A DNA stretch of 64,000 bases from an uncultured Flavobacteriaceae bacterium (GTDB lineage: Bacteria; Bacteroidota; Bacteroidia; Flavobacteriales; Flavobacteriaceae), in the NCBI GenBank assembly GCA_947503105.1, contig CANNCM010000003.1, forward strand, positions 1 to 64,000. Reading direction: 5' to 3'. The position numbers and the translations under genes were made by a program. This document shows, piece after piece, positions 17,044-26,582 of this stretch; within the stretch, counting starts at the first letter, position 1; every line of letters starts with the position of its first letter. The notes beneath the pieces were generated by a model. It ran no database searches. It worked only from the letters and a program-made list of their open reading frames with translations, and had not been told where the DNA came from.

Positions 17044-17581
17044 TACCTAAAACTAGATCGATTGTCGATGTTTTTCTGATCATATCACCTGGAGATAATT
17101 TACGCCCTCTAAATCGGAGTTCAATGACCTCATCTTTGCCTAAATCATTGACATAAATCAATTCTCCAACAGAAAATCCAAGGGCTTCTAGAGTTGGACG
17201 TGCTTGGCGTAATGTATTGCGAATAACATCTGGAATGCGTACATTTTTATAATCGGAAGGGTTTAGAATAAGATATATTTTTCGGTTTTCTTTAACTTTG
17301 GCCCCCGCCAAAGGTTCTTGTTCTATTACGGCACCTGATGGATATTTTGGATTGTAATTGGAAGAATCTTGAACTTGAGTTCTGAGGTTAAAATTTTGCA
17401 GGGTAATTTCAGCATCATCTAAAGATAAGCCCACCAAATTTGGCACTTCTACAAAAGTGGCGTGGTTGGTGTAGGATTTTAGCCACTTGAGGGCTAAAAA
17501 TGCAAAAAGTATACAGGCCACAATAGCCAAAACGATTTGCCTTACTAATGATTTACTGAATAAAAATTTCAAAAAATTCAT
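17027..17581 (-). CDS. Membrane-anchored PASTA domain protein
   Basis: 184 residues from the ATG at 17581. One transmembrane helix (LVRQIVLAIVACILFAFLALKWL, ~11-33) is followed by two PASTA-like units: VEVPNLVGLSLDDAEITLQNFNLRTQ...YPSGAVIEQEPLAGAKVKENRKIYLILN and VRIPDVIRNTLRQARPTLEALGFSVG...TSTIDLVLGNG. PASTA domains bind muropeptides or stabilise cell-wall enzymes. There is no kinase or transpeptidase part here. It is divergent from ddl, the D-Ala ligase gene, and just upstream of rluD, a gene order I recall as common in Bacteroidota. Confidence 0.88.
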   Translation of the reverse strand: MNFLKFLFSKSLVRQIVLAIVACILFAFLALKWLKSYTNHATFVEVPNLVGLSLDDAEITLQNFNLRTQVQDSSNYNPKYPSGAVIEQEPLAGAKVKENRKIYLILNPSDYKNVRIPDVIRNTLRQARPTLEALGFSVGELIYVNDLGKDEVIELRFRGRKLSPGDMIRKTSTIDLVLGNGTRK

Positions 17582-17821
17582 GAGTCTAATTTTAGCAAAG
17601 CTAAACATTTTTTTGAGAGAAAAGAGCGAAGTATTTTTGGAATGTTAGTATAATTGAAGTGTTTTCCAAAATGCGCTGTAAAAATTGGTGGTTTGCATAA
17701 AACACCAAATCAAAACTGTTAAAAAACAGCGTTTTTTGTGTTAATTACTGAAAATCAGTTATTTAAAAAATTAAACTAATGTCAACAAAAAAATGATATT
17801 TTTACACATCAAATACAATTC

Positions 17822-18805
17822 ATGAAAAAAAACATTGCCATCATCATGGGTGGGTTTTCTAGCGAAGCTGCCATTTCGCTCAAAAGTGGACAGGTGGTTT
17901 TTCAGCATCTTCCAAAAGAAGTGTATGCTGCATATTGCATTCATATCTCCAAAGAAAAATGGGTATATGTTGCTCCCAACGATAAGGAGTACCCTATCCA
18001 TACAAGTGATTTTTCCGTGGCTATCAATGGTGAAACTGTTCATTTCGATTGTGTTTTTAATGCCATTCATGGTGCGCCAGGCGAAGATGGATTTATACAA
18101 GCGTATTTAGAGTTGCTGGAGATACCCCACACCAGTTGTGCTATGTATCAAGCGGCATTGACATTCAACAAGCGCGATTGCCTTAATGTACTTAAGGCCT
18201 ATGATATTCCTACCGCCATATCTTATCCGCTCAACAAAGGCGATAGCGTTAATGCTCAAGAAATTATTGATCGTGTGGGCTTACCTTGTTTTGTCAAGGC
18301 AAACCGTGCTGGGAGTAGTTTTGGAGTCACTAAAGTTCATAAAATCGAAGACCTTCAATCGGCAATAGACATAGCTTTTGAGCAAGACGACGAGTTGATT
18401 ATTGAAGCGTTTCTGGACGGAACGGAAGTTTCTGTTGGTGTTTTACGCTACAAAGGCGAAGTGCTAGTTTTGCCTATAACAGAAATTGTTTCAGAAAATG
18501 ATTTCTTTGATTATGAGGCAAAATATCTGGGGAAGTCGGAAGAAATTACTCCGGCACGAATTTCTAAAGTTCAAGAAGAAAATGTAAACCATATGGCCAA
18601 AAAAATATACGAAGTTCTCAATATGGACGGATTTTCGAGAAGTGAATTTATTTTTAAAGGCGACACGCCCTACTTTTTGGAAATGAATACCGTACCTGGA
18701 CTAACAGAAGAAAGCATCCTGCCGAAACAAGCGGCTTGTGCTGGAATTAGCTTGTCTGATCTCTTTACAAATGCCATTGAAGAGGCACTGGCTAAAAATG
18801 ATTAA
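17822..18805 (+). CDS. ddl: D-alanine--D-alanine ligase
   Basis: 327 residues. An ATP-grasp enzyme that makes the D-Ala-D-Ala dipeptide for peptidoglycan in the cytoplasm. It begins KKNIAIIMGGFSSEAAISLKSG, has the FNAIHGAPGEDGFIQAYLELL substrate loop, LPCFVKANRAGSSFGVTKV, the omega-loop region EAFLDGTEVSVGVL, and FSRSEFIFKGDTPYFLEMNTVPGLTEESI with metal ligands. An intergenic ~240 nt separates it from the divergent PASTA gene; I saw no perfect promoter box there. Confidence 0.95.
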   Translation: MKKNIAIIMGGFSSEAAISLKSGQVVFQHLPKEVYAAYCIHISKEKWVYVAPNDKEYPIHTSDFSVAINGETVHFDCVFNAIHGAPGEDGFIQAYLELLEIPHTSCAMYQAALTFNKRDCLNVLKAYDIPTAISYPLNKGDSVNAQEIIDRVGLPCFVKANRAGSSFGVTKVHKIEDLQSAIDIAFEQDDELIIEAFLDGTEVSVGVLRYKGEVLVLPITEIVSENDFFDYEAKYLGKSEEITPARISKVQEENVNHMAKKIYEVLNMDGFSRSEFIFKGDTPYFLEMNTVPGLTEESILPKQAACAGISLSDLFTNAIEEALAKND

Positions 18806-18814
18806 CTTTACCGT

Positions 18815-18873
18815 ATGAAACATCCATAACTAAAAATTATTATAATAGAAAAATGATGGTATGGATGTTCCAT
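18815..18873. repeat. 59-bp inverted-repeat element, copy 1 (before coaD)
   Basis: Arms ATGAAACATCCAT (18815-18827) and ATGGATGTTCCAT (18861-18873) are inverted repeats (12 of 13 pair). A second element of exactly the same length, left arm and layout lies at 52487-52545 before pepE. Both end about 30 nt before a start codon in a CAATAA-rich ACACATGAAA context. It could be a mobile-type palindrome or an mRNA hairpin. Confidence 0.7.
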
Positions 18874-18905
18874 GTGACCACAAAAAATACAATAAAGACA
18901 AACAC

Positions 18906-19367
18906 ATGAAACGTGCAATTTTTCCAGGGTCTTTTGATCCCATAACTTTAGGCCATTGCGATATCATCAATCGTGGGATTACGCTTTTTGACGAAGTGAT
19001 TGTTGCTATTGGCGAAAATTCTGCCAAAAATTATATGTTTTCTTTAGAAGAGCGCAAATCCTTTATTGAAAATACATTTGAAAACCAGCCAAAAATTAAA
19101 GTCATGACCTATTCTGGTTTAACCACTGATTTTTGTAAAGATATTAAAGCTGATTTTATTTTAAGAGGCCTTCGGAATCCAGCGGATTTTGAGTTTGAAA
19201 AAGCCATCGCACATACCAACAGAAATATTGGAGATATAGAAACTGTTTTTTTGCTAACTTCTGTTGAAACTTCCTTTATATCCTCATCAATTGTACGAGA
19301 AATTATTTACTACAAAGGCGATTATAAAAAAATGGTGCCTCCTGCCGTTTTTTCAAAGCATTTATAG
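18906..19367 (+). CDS. coaD: Pantetheine-phosphate adenylyltransferase
   Basis: 153 residues from the ATG at 18906 (MKRAIFPGSFDP). An in-frame ATG at 18861 lies in the repeat arm and is rejected. It catalyses the penultimate step of coenzyme A synthesis. Seen: FPGSFDPITLGHCDIINRG with the nucleotidyltransferase H-x-G-H-type loop, ADFILRGLRNPADFEFE, and SSSIVREI near the C-terminus. Lengths and motifs match bacterial CoaD. It follows ddl by 100 nt and overlaps the convergent sulP gene by 6 nt. Confidence 0.95.
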   Translation: MKRAIFPGSFDPITLGHCDIINRGITLFDEVIVAIGENSAKNYMFSLEERKSFIENTFENQPKIKVMTYSGLTTDFCKDIKADFILRGLRNPADFEFEKAIAHTNRNIGDIETVFLLTSVETSFISSSIVREIIYYKGDYKKMVPPAVFSKHL

Positions 19368-20990
19368 CGAATATTCCGAAAGACCTTTGGTGAATGCCTC
19401 AGGGTTCTCTGCCAAATGATAGCGTGGATCGTCTATAGCTTCAATAATTACATCCTTAAAAATTGGGCTGGATTTGTGTAAAAGCACTTTACAATCTTGA
19501 CTTAAATGTTTAAGCTTAATGGTTTTTCCTGCACTTTTATATTTATTAACCAAATTGAAAATAGCTTCAATTGCTGAATGATCGCTTACTCTTGATTCTA
19601 CAAAATCAATTTCAACGGTGTCAGGATCATTTTTGATATCAAATTTTTGATTGAATGCTGAAATACTACCAAAAAATAAAGGACCCCAAATTTCATATAC
19701 CTTTGTCCCGTCTGGTTTGATGCGTTTTCGGGCGCGAATGCGTTTGGCATTTTCCCATGAAAAAACCAATGCACTGACAATTACACCAGAAACGACAGCA
19801 ATCGCCAAATCGAAAAAGACAGTGACTGTCGAGACTAAAATCAAGACAACAACATCGGCCACTGGAATTTTATTGATGATTCTAAAACTCGACCAAGCAA
19901 ATGTTCCAATAACCACCATAAACATGACGCCAACAAGAGCAGCAATAGGGACTTGCTCTATCAAATTAGACGCAAATAAAATAAAGGCCAAAAGCGCCAG
20001 CGCTGCAACAATACCTGACAGCCGACCTCTACCCCCGCCTTTAATATTGATAATCGATTGTCCAATCATGGCGCAACCACCCATACCTCCAAAAAATCCA
20101 GTAATTATATTGGCACTTCCTTGAGCAATACATTCCTTGTTGGAATTACCACGCGTTTCTGTAAGCTCGTCAATCAAGTTTAAGGTCATCAAAGATTCTA
20201 TAAGGCCAATGGCAGCAAGAATAACAGCATAGGGACCAATAAAACGAAGCGTTTCAAAATTGAACGGAACGACTTCAAAAATAGCCCATTGGAATTGAGG
20301 AAGGCCTCCTTTGAGTCCTTCTCCTCCTCCATCTCTAATAAAACTTCCTACAGTAGCAACATCCAAATTTCCGAAAATCACAAGCACAGAAACCACAAGA
20401 ATAGCAATTAAGGCTTCGGGGAGTTTTTTTGTGAGTTTTGGTAATCCAAACATGATACCCATTGTGAGTACTACAAGCCCGATCATGATCCAAAGTTCTT
20501 GGCCTTGCATCCAAACGAGGCCTTCGGCTCCAGTGGTTTTAAACATTCCTAATTGAGAAAGAAAAATGACAATGGCGAGTCCATTCACAAAACCCATCAT
20601 CACGGGGTGAGGAATTAAACGTACAAATTTTCCTAATTTAAATACTCCTGCAAGAATTTGAATACACCCCATCAAAATGACTGTCAGAAACAAATAGTAC
20701 AATCCTAAATTTTCTGAAGGTGCACCCATGGCGTTGCCTTGAGCAACCAAACTGACCATCACAACAGCCAAAGCACCTGTTGCACCACTAATCATGCCTG
20801 GACGACCACCAAAAATAGAGGTTATCAAGCCAATCATAAAAGCAGCATACAAGCCCACCAAGGGATCTACTCCTGCAACAAACGCAAAAGCGACAGCTTC
20901 TGGCACCAAAGCCAAAGCAACAGTTAGACCACTTAGAATATCATTTTTTGCATTTGCCGAACGCTTGCGAATAAATTCTCTCATCAACAT
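19362..20990 (-). CDS. SulP family inorganic anion transporter
   Basis: 542 residues. About 11-12 hydrophobic segments span residues ~15-410, including GLTVALALVPEAVAFAFVAGVDPLVGLYAAFMIGLI and the SulP-typical GMISGATGALAVV and NIITGFFGGMGGCAMIGQS. A C-terminal STAS domain follows (VYEIWGPLFFGSISAFNQKF...VEIDFVESRVSDHSAIEAI). SulP proteins carry sulfate, bicarbonate or other anions across the inner membrane; the substrate here is unknown. Bicarbonate uptake would be plausible in a marine bacterium. MREFIRKR two codons in is an alternative start. Confidence 0.92.
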   Translation of the reverse strand: MLMREFIRKRSANAKNDILSGLTVALALVPEAVAFAFVAGVDPLVGLYAAFMIGLITSIFGGRPGMISGATGALAVVMVSLVAQGNAMGAPSENLGLYYLFLTVILMGCIQILAGVFKLGKFVRLIPHPVMMGFVNGLAIVIFLSQLGMFKTTGAEGLVWMQGQELWIMIGLVVLTMGIMFGLPKLTKKLPEALIAILVVSVLVIFGNLDVATVGSFIRDGGGEGLKGGLPQFQWAIFEVVPFNFETLRFIGPYAVILAAIGLIESLMTLNLIDELTETRGNSNKECIAQGSANIITGFFGGMGGCAMIGQSIINIKGGGRGRLSGIVAALALLAFILFASNLIEQVPIAALVGVMFMVVIGTFAWSSFRIINKIPVADVVVLILVSTVTVFFDLAIAVVSGVIVSALVFSWENAKRIRARKRIKPDGTKVYEIWGPLFFGSISAFNQKFDIKNDPDTVEIDFVESRVSDHSAIEAIFNLVNKYKSAGKTIKLKHLSQDCKVLLHKSSPIFKDVIIEAIDDPRYHLAENPEAFTKGLSEYSL

Positions 20991-21054
20991 AAAAATTAAG
21001 CGGCAAAAATAAGGTAATAAATAGGATTATGAGAACATAAGAAGATTTTCTTTG

Positions 21055-21636
21055 TTAAATCAGTGCTTCGATGTTAGCGTAAATATTTGTCTTGACTTTT
21101 TTAAGCTTTTTTGGCCCAATCCACTTCACCTTTGTGATGCCCTCTTTTATTTGAGGCTTTAAGTCTCCCGAATAATCAGAAAACATTTCAAACCAATACG
21201 TTTTTTTTATAAAGTATTGATTATTCCTTTTGAAGATGTGGTATGTAATTTCTAGGGGTTTGGTTATTGTCAACCCCCTTATTCCAGTCTCTTCTTCAAC
21301 TTCTCGAAGTGCAGTTTGATCTATGGTTTCTTTATGCTCTGCTTTTCCCTTTGGCAAATCCCATTTGCCATTGCGAAAAATAAACAGAATTTTACCCTCT
21401 GCATTGAGCACCTTACCTCCACCCGCAACAATATTTGGAAGCAAACCCAAAAACTTTTTTAGCAACAGCTCTTGGTTCTCTCCAATCAATCTGATGGACT
21501 TGTATTTTTCTTTTTTTAAATGGTGAAGGACCTTGTTGATATCTACAGTATCAATCAAATAATTTTTAAAATCTGATTCAGATTCTACCTTAGTGGTCAA
21601 TACTATTGGCTTATTACCAACAAAAATTTTTTGCAT
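21055..21636 (-). CDS. Nudix hydrolase
   Basis: 193 residues. A complete Nudix box is visible: GKAEHKETIDQTALREVEEETGI, matching G-x5-E-x7-R-E-U-x-E-E-x-G-U, near residues 109-131, preceded by NGKWDLPKG. The N-terminal ~85 residues lack a recognised domain and include FVGNKPIVL and IRLIGENQELLLKKF. Such proteins hydrolyse nucleoside diphosphates linked to another moiety; the substrate is not deducible. It is divergent from pyrE with 59 nt between. Confidence 0.9.
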   Translation of the reverse strand: MQKIFVGNKPIVLTTKVESESDFKNYLIDTVDINKVLHHLKKEKYKSIRLIGENQELLLKKFLGLLPNIVAGGGKVLNAEGKILFIFRNGKWDLPKGKAEHKETIDQTALREVEEETGIRGLTITKPLEITYHIFKRNNQYFIKKTYWFEMFSDYSGDLKPQIKEGITKVKWIGPKKLKKVKTNIYANIEALI

Positions 21637-21683
21637 TGTTAATTAAAAACAAATTAAACTCAAGTAAATGTAGTATTTTTTAA

Positions 21684-21691
21684 TAATTTTG
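21684..21691 (+). promoter_or_regulatory. TAnnTTTG -7 box for pyrE
   Basis: TAATTTTG lies 4 nt before the pyrE ATG, implying a very short or leaderless transcript. Confidence 0.45.
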
Positions 21692-21695
21692 AAGC

Positions 21696-22334
21696 ATGAT
21701 TTTTGATAAAAATACCGCCAAAAAAACCGCAGAAGTTTTACTTCATATAAATGCTATAAAATTAAACCCAAAAACGCCTTTCAATTGGGCATCTGGTTGG
21801 AAATCACCTATTTATTGTGATAATAGAATGGTGCTTTCATATCCAGCAATTAGAAATTATATCAAAAGTGAAATGGCAAAAAAACTGGAGGACGCCTATG
21901 GAAAACCAGATGTCATTGCTGGAGTAGCGACTGGTGCGATTGGAATTGGAGCTTTGGTTGCAGAAGAACTCGGATTGCCATTTGTGTATGTGCGCCCAGA
22001 GGCAAAAAAACACGGACGAAAAAATCAAATTGAAGGGCACCTTGAAAAAGGGCAAAATGTGGTGGTGGTTGAAGATTTAATCAGTACGGGGAAAAGCAGT
22101 TTGGCTGCGGTTGATGCCCTAAAATCGGCAGGTGCAACCGTCAAAGGAATGGTTGCCATTTTTAGCTATGGTTTCGAAGTTGCCAAAGATAATTTTGAAG
22201 AAAAAGACCTCGATTTGTACACGCTTAGCAATTACGAAAACTTGCTAGAACAAGCGCTGGACACAAATTTCATTAATGAAAACGAATTAGAAATCCTATC
22301 GCAATGGAATGCAAACCCATCGGAATGGACATAA
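21696..22334 (+). CDS. pyrE: Orotate phosphoribosyltransferase
   Basis: 212 residues. It makes orotidine monophosphate from orotate and PRPP in pyrimidine synthesis. Seen are FNWASGWKSPIYCDNRMVLSYP, GVATGAIGIGALVAEELGLPFVYVRPEAKKHGRKNQIEG and the PRPP loop VVVVEDLISTGKSSLAAVDAL. The length and motifs are normal. The SRPBCC gene starts 10 nt after its stop, so they are co-transcribed. Confidence 0.95.
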   Translation: MIFDKNTAKKTAEVLLHINAIKLNPKTPFNWASGWKSPIYCDNRMVLSYPAIRNYIKSEMAKKLEDAYGKPDVIAGVATGAIGIGALVAEELGLPFVYVRPEAKKHGRKNQIEGHLEKGQNVVVVEDLISTGKSSLAAVDALKSAGATVKGMVAIFSYGFEVAKDNFEEKDLDLYTLSNYENLLEQALDTNFINENELEILSQWNANPSEWT

Positions 22335-22344
22335 AAAAACAAAC

Positions 22345-22740
22345 ATGAATTTAGAATCACCAAAAATAACGATCTCAAAATCAGCAGAAAACGTATTTGA
22401 TTTTCTTTCTGATGTGAAAAATTTTGAAGCTTTAATGCCCGAAAACATCAGTAAATTTGAATTATTGAGTGACGATAAATTTATTTTTGCACTCAGTGGA
22501 ATGCCCGAAATTGTTTTACAAAAAAAAGAGGTAGATCCTCCAAAGTCTATAACTCTTGGTGCGGCAGGTGGTAAATTAGACTTCTCCCTTCAGGCGACTA
22601 TAGCATCAATAAAAGACAACGAAAGTGAAGTTCAACTTGCCTTTAGTGGAGATTTCAATCCCATGATGGCGATGATGATCAAGGGACCGATTTCAAAATT
22701 CATTGAAACCCTGGCAATCAATATTCCAAAAGCCATTTAG
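22345..22740 (+). CDS. SRPBCC family protein
   Basis: 131 residues from the ATG at 22345. The start ITISKSAENVFDFLSDVKNFEALMPENISKFE and the later FSGDFNPMMAMMIKGPISKFIETLAINI fit the START/polyketide-cyclase-like (SRPBCC) fold, which binds hydrophobic ligands in a deep cavity. The ligand is unknown. It lies directly behind pyrE. Its stop overlaps the stop of the convergent birA gene by 4 nt. Confidence 0.78.
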   Translation: MNLESPKITISKSAENVFDFLSDVKNFEALMPENISKFELLSDDKFIFALSGMPEIVLQKKEVDPPKSITLGAAGGKLDFSLQATIASIKDNESEVQLAFSGDFNPMMAMMIKGPISKFIETLAINIPKAI

Positions 22741-23459
22741 TACATCAATTGTATTGCCTTTAAATCAAATTCTTGGATTGATTTTTCTTCGGTTTTTACG
22801 ATCAGTTTTCCTTGTTGTGAAACCCCTTTTATGATGCCTGAAAATGATACACCTTTGCGATCAACAAAAGTCGATGGTTTGTCTTTTCGAAACAGTACGT
22901 TTTCGTAAGTTGCCCAAAGTTGATCACGGCCTTCTATAGAAAAATAGTGCTTTAAGTTTTCTAAGAATTTGTGTAATAGCTCATCCAAATCATAATGAAC
23001 TCCGGTGATGCTTTTTAGAGAAGACGCACGAGGTAAATCTTTAAAATTTAATTGATTGGTGTTCAATCCAATTCCAATTATAGCTTTATCAATTGTATTC
23101 TTTTTTAGGATTAATTCAATAAGAATGCCAGCAATTTTTTTGTCATGTGACAAAATGTCGTTAGGCCATTTTATAGAAAGTTTAGGAATTTGAAGGGACT
23201 TTAGTGTCGCGAAAACAGCCAAAGAAACAACGATATTAATCAAAAATTGCTGTTGAGGATTTAAATTAATTTCATTTTTTAACACACTGATTATGAGGTT
23301 TTTACCTTTTTCAGATTGCCAAGTAGTTGCCCTTTGTCCACGGCCATGTGTTTGATAACTTGCTGTTACAGTGGCAAAATCTTCTAATGCTAATTCTGCA
23401 ACCAAATCATGTAAATACTGATTTGTAGAATCAATGGCATTGAGTTTGATAATTTGCAT
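22737..23459 (-). CDS. birA: Biotin--[acetyl-CoA-carboxylase] ligase
   Basis: 240 residues. It activates biotin to biotinyl-AMP and attaches it to the carboxylase carrier protein. Motifs are IDSTNQYLHDLV, TASYQTHGRGQRATTWQSEKGKNLIISVL (the biotinyl-AMP loop), LSIKWPNDILSHDKKIAGILIEL and IIGIGLNTNQ. There is no N-terminal DNA-binding domain, so it is a simple ligase and not a repressor. Divergent from rsfS. Confidence 0.94.
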   Translation of the reverse strand: MQIIKLNAIDSTNQYLHDLVAELALEDFATVTASYQTHGRGQRATTWQSEKGKNLIISVLKNEINLNPQQQFLINIVVSLAVFATLKSLQIPKLSIKWPNDILSHDKKIAGILIELILKKNTIDKAIIGIGLNTNQLNFKDLPRASSLKSITGVHYDLDELLHKFLENLKHYFSIEGRDQLWATYENVLFRKDKPSTFVDRKGVSFSGIIKGVSQQGKLIVKTEEKSIQEFDLKAIQLMY

Positions 23460-23526
23460 GTGTAAATTTAAAATTAAATTATAATATAATTAAGAGAATA
23501 TAAAGCAATTAGACCCAAAAAAATAA

Positions 23527-23534
23527 TAAATTTG
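23527..23534 (+). promoter_or_regulatory. TAnnTTTG -7 box for rsfS-ftsH
   Basis: TAAATTTG lies 17 nt before the rsfS ATG. Confidence 0.5.
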
Positions 23535-23551
23535 CAACGTAATACGAATAT

Positions 23552-23923
23552 ATGACAAAACACATTTCTGACCCAGACGAACTCATCGCCCTAATTATTG
23601 ATGGTATTGAGGATGTAAAAGGGCAAAACATTAGCATATTAGACTTAAGATCCATAGAGAATACGGTGTGTGACTACTTCGTAATTTGTGATGGAAATTC
23701 TAATACACAGGTCAATGCGATTGTCAATTCGATACAAAAAAAAGTCAGTAAAGCCGCACACGAAAAACCTTATCAAATAGAAGGCACCGAAAATGCAGAG
23801 TGGGTTTTGATGGATTATATCAACGTTGTTATTCATGTGTTTCAAAAACACAAAAGAGAATATTACGATATTGAAAATCTTTGGGGTGATGCAAAAATTA
23901 CTGAAATAGAAACAAGTTACTAA
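23552..23923 (+). CDS. rsfS: Ribosome silencing factor
   Basis: 123 residues of the RsfS/Iojap family, which binds ribosomal protein L14 and blocks subunit joining when nutrients run low. Family signatures: IEDVKGQNISILDLRSIENTVCDYFVICDGNSNTQVNAIV, EGTENAEWVLMDYINVVIHVF and YYDIENLWGDAK. ftsH follows after 12 nt, a conserved arrangement in Bacteroidota as I recall. Confidence 0.94.
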   Translation: MTKHISDPDELIALIIDGIEDVKGQNISILDLRSIENTVCDYFVICDGNSNTQVNAIVNSIQKKVSKAAHEKPYQIEGTENAEWVLMDYINVVIHVFQKHKREYYDIENLWGDAKITEIETSY

Positions 23924-23935
23924 ACTATTGTATAT

Positions 23936-25885
23936 ATGTCAAAAGACAAAAATCCTAAGAATTTTAAGTTTAACGCCTATTGGGTGTACGGAATCGTTAT
24001 CGGTTTGTTCTTAGTTTTCAATTTATTTTCTGGTGGGCTAGGGTCCTCAAATGGAGTAACAACTACGCCATCAAAGTTTTTTAAATTCTTAAAAGACGGC
24101 GACGTCCAAAAAGTTGAAATTGTAAACAAGCGAGAAGCTTTGGTGTATCTCAACGAAAAAGCAGCCAAAAAACAAATTCATAGCAAAACACAAACACAAA
24201 ACCTCATTCCTATAGGAACTTCACCAAACTATAAGTTTGAATTTGGAGATGTGCAATTGTTTCAAAAACAATTGGAAGACACTATAGTAGAACGCGATTT
24301 GGACACAGAGCTGAACTTTAGAACAGAATCAAATGCAATTGGCGATTTGTTGCTTTCTATCATTCCTTTTGTACTCATCATTGGAATATGGATTTTCATC
24401 ATGAGAAGGATGTCTGGCGGCGGCGGCCCAGGCGGCGGCGGTCAGATTTTTAATATTGGGAAATCTAAAGCAAAACTTTTTGATGAAAAGCTCGAAACAA
24501 AAACTACATTTGAAGATGTTGCAGGTTTGGAAGGCGCAAAAGAAGAGGTTCAAGAAATTGTAGATTTCCTAAAAAACCCTGAAAAATATACTGCTTTGGG
24601 AGGAAAAATACCAAAAGGTGCGCTGCTTGTAGGCCCTCCAGGAACAGGAAAAACACTACTTGCAAAAGCCGTTGCCGGAGAAGCCAAAGCACCATTTTTC
24701 TCATTATCTGGATCAGATTTTGTTGAAATGTTTGTGGGGGTTGGTGCTTCCAGAGTACGTGATTTATTCAAACAAGCCAAAGAAAAATCACCTTCTATCA
24801 TTTTTATTGATGAAATTGATGCCATTGGGCGTGCCCGTGGAAAGAGTAATTTTTCGGGATCAAATGATGAACGAGAAAATACACTGAATCAACTTTTAAC
24901 AGAGATGGACGGATTTGGATCCAACACTAATGTTATAGTATTAGCGGCCACCAACCGTGCCGATGTTTTGGACAAAGCATTGATGCGTGCTGGACGTTTT
25001 GACCGTCAAATTTATGTTGATTTACCAGATATTAGAGAACGAAAAGAAATTTTTGAAGTTCATCTTAAACCTTTGAAAAAAGCAAAAGATTTAGATACTG
25101 ATTTTCTCTCCAAACAAACTCCTGGATTTTCTGGCGCAGACATTGCCAACGTTTGTAATGAAGCTGCGCTTATTGCCGCGCGAAACAACAAAAAAGCCGT
25201 TGAAAAACAAGATTTTCTTGATGCAGTAGATCGAATTATCGGAGGATTAGAAAAGAAAAATAAAATCATCACACCAGAAGAGAAAAAAGCAGTTGCATTT
25301 CATGAAGCTGGCCATGCCACAGTAAGTTGGATGCTAGAGCATGCTGCACCTCTTGTAAAAGTGACCATTGTTCCAAGAGGACGTTCTCTAGGTGCTGCAT
25401 GGTATTTGCCCGAAGAACGCCTGATTGTTCGACCAGAGCAAATGCTTGACGAAATGTGCGCTGCACTAGGCGGTAGAGCTGCCGAAAAAGTCATCTTTGA
25501 TAAAATATCAACTGGAGCTCTAAGTGATCTAGAAAAAGTAACAAAACAAGCTCGCGCTATGGTTACTGTTTATGGGTTGAGTGATAAAGTTGGAAATCTT
25601 ACTTATTATGACTCCTCTGGCCAAAATGAATATGGATTTACAAAGCCGTACAGCGAACAGACCGCCGAACTTATTGATAAAGAAATTTCAGATATTATTG
25701 AAGAACAGTATCAGCGTGCCATTACTTTACTTGAGAAAAACAAAGACAAACTCATTGAGCTTGCCGAAGTTTTATTGAAAGACGAGGTTATCTTTAAAGA
25801 CAATTTAGAAACCATTTTTGGGAAAAGACCTTTTGATGTCAAAAAAGAAAGCACCCAAGAAAATACCAAAGAGGAAGAGGAGTAA
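23936..25885 (+). CDS. ftsH: ATP-dependent zinc metalloprotease FtsH
   Basis: 649 residues. An inner-membrane AAA+ protease that degrades membrane and regulatory proteins. Two transmembrane segments (~15-31 and ~138-156) flank a periplasmic domain. Then a GGGGPGGGG linker, Walker A GPPGTGKT (233-240), Walker B IIFIDEID, the second region of homology [21 protein letters not shown], and the zinc site HEAGH (456-460). The acidic tail ([11 protein letters not shown]) is typical. Co-transcribed with rsfS. Confidence 0.97.
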   Translation: MSKDKNPKNFKFNAYWVYGIVIGLFLVFNLFSGGLGSSNGVTTTPSKFFKFLKDGDVQKVEIVNKREALVYLNEKAAKKQIHSKTQTQNLIPIGTSPNYKFEFGDVQLFQKQLEDTIVERDLDTELNFRTESNAIGDLLLSIIPFVLIIGIWIFIMRRMSGGGGPGGGGQIFNIGKSKAKLFDEKLETKTTFEDVAGLEGAKEEVQEIVDFLKNPEKYTALGGKIPKGALLVGPPGTGKTLLAKAVAGEAKAPFFSLSGSDFVEMFVGVGASRVRDLFKQAKEKSPSIIFIDEIDAIGRARGKSNFSGSNDERENTLNQLLTEMDGFGSNTNVIVLAATNRADVLDKALMRAGRFDRQIYVDLPDIRERKEIFEVHLKPLKKAKDLDTDFLSKQTPGFSGADIANVCNEAALIAARNNKKAVEKQDFLDAVDRIIGGLEKKNKIITPEEKKAVAFHEAGHATVSWMLEHAAPLVKVTIVPRGRSLGAAWYLPEERLIVRPEQMLDEMCAALGGRAAEKVIFDKISTGALSDLEKVTKQARAMVTVYGLSDKVGNLTYYDSSGQNEYGFTKPYSEQTAELIDKEISDIIEEQYQRAITLLEKNKDKLIELAEVLLKDEVIFKDNLETIFGKRPFDVKKESTQENTKEEEE

Positions 25886-25926
25886 AAAAATCATAGTTTT
25901 TTAAACTAAAGGCATTTTAAATTTTT

Positions 25927-25934
25927 TATATTTG
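25927..25934 (+). promoter_or_regulatory. TAnnTTTG -7 box for the LUD-cdsA-psd cluster
   Basis: TATATTTG lies 32 nt before the ATG at 25967, in the short AT-rich gap after ftsH. Confidence 0.5.
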
Positions 25935-25966
25935 AATGAGGATAATCAACAGCCATAGTTTAAAAA

Positions 25967-26575
25967 ATGAGTGTATTTCGAAAAATATTTGGTTCTATCT
26001 CAAAATCGGACAAAGAGCACCAAAAAAACGAGGATGAGAATAAGTTTTTACCAAAAAAAGACACTCCTATTGACGAATCTTTCACAATACATTTTAGTGA
26101 AAATGGAGGCAAGTTTCTCTACTGTGAAACTATCAATGAAGTTTATGGTTTTCTCCAACAGATAATTAAAGAAAACAACTGGGAAGACAAGTTCGCATTA
26201 TTGCTAAATTCTGAGCTTAATGAAAAATTTAAAGACGTTGGGTGGAAGACAACTGAAACCATCAACGAGGGTCATTTTTTGTTTACCACTTGTGAGTATT
26301 TAATTGCAAATGACGGCTCTATTTTGATCTCCTCAAATCAGATTGCAGAAAAAAAACTAAATGAATTGCCCAAAAACTTTATTGTGTTTGCCACCACAAG
26401 TCAAATAGTCCAAACCATTGGCGAGGGACTTCATGGCATAAAAGCAAAAAACAAAAAAAATATTCCTACAAATATCACAACAATCAAACATTTTAAAGCG
26501 ACTGAAGACGATAACTTTTTGAGCTATGGAAGTAGCTCCAAAAATTTGTATCTCTTAATGTTGGAAGATTTATAA
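25967..26575 (+). CDS. LUD domain protein (LutC/YkgG-like)
   Basis: 202 residues. The C-terminal half fits a LUD domain: CEYLIANDGSILISSNQIAEKKL, NFIVFATTSQIVQTIGEGLHGIK, PTNITTIKHFKA and YLLMLEDL. In LutC the domain belongs to a lactate oxidation complex, but no lutA or lutB is present here. The gene instead sits between ftsH and cdsA, an arrangement I recall in other Bacteroidota, so a lactate role is doubtful. The N-terminal ~35 residues are charged and low in complexity. Confidence 0.7.
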   Translation: MSVFRKIFGSISKSDKEHQKNEDENKFLPKKDTPIDESFTIHFSENGGKFLYCETINEVYGFLQQIIKENNWEDKFALLLNSELNEKFKDVGWKTTETINEGHFLFTTCEYLIANDGSILISSNQIAEKKLNELPKNFIVFATTSQIVQTIGEGLHGIKAKNKKNIPTNITTIKHFKATEDDNFLSYGSSSKNLYLLMLEDL

Positions 26576-26582
26576 CACTATT

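Noticed and set aside
18861-18905. In-frame N-terminal extension of coaD beginning MDVPCDHKK.
   Set aside because: It starts inside the right arm of the 59-bp inverted repeat; CoaD proteins begin right before FPGSFDP, as with the ATG at 18906.
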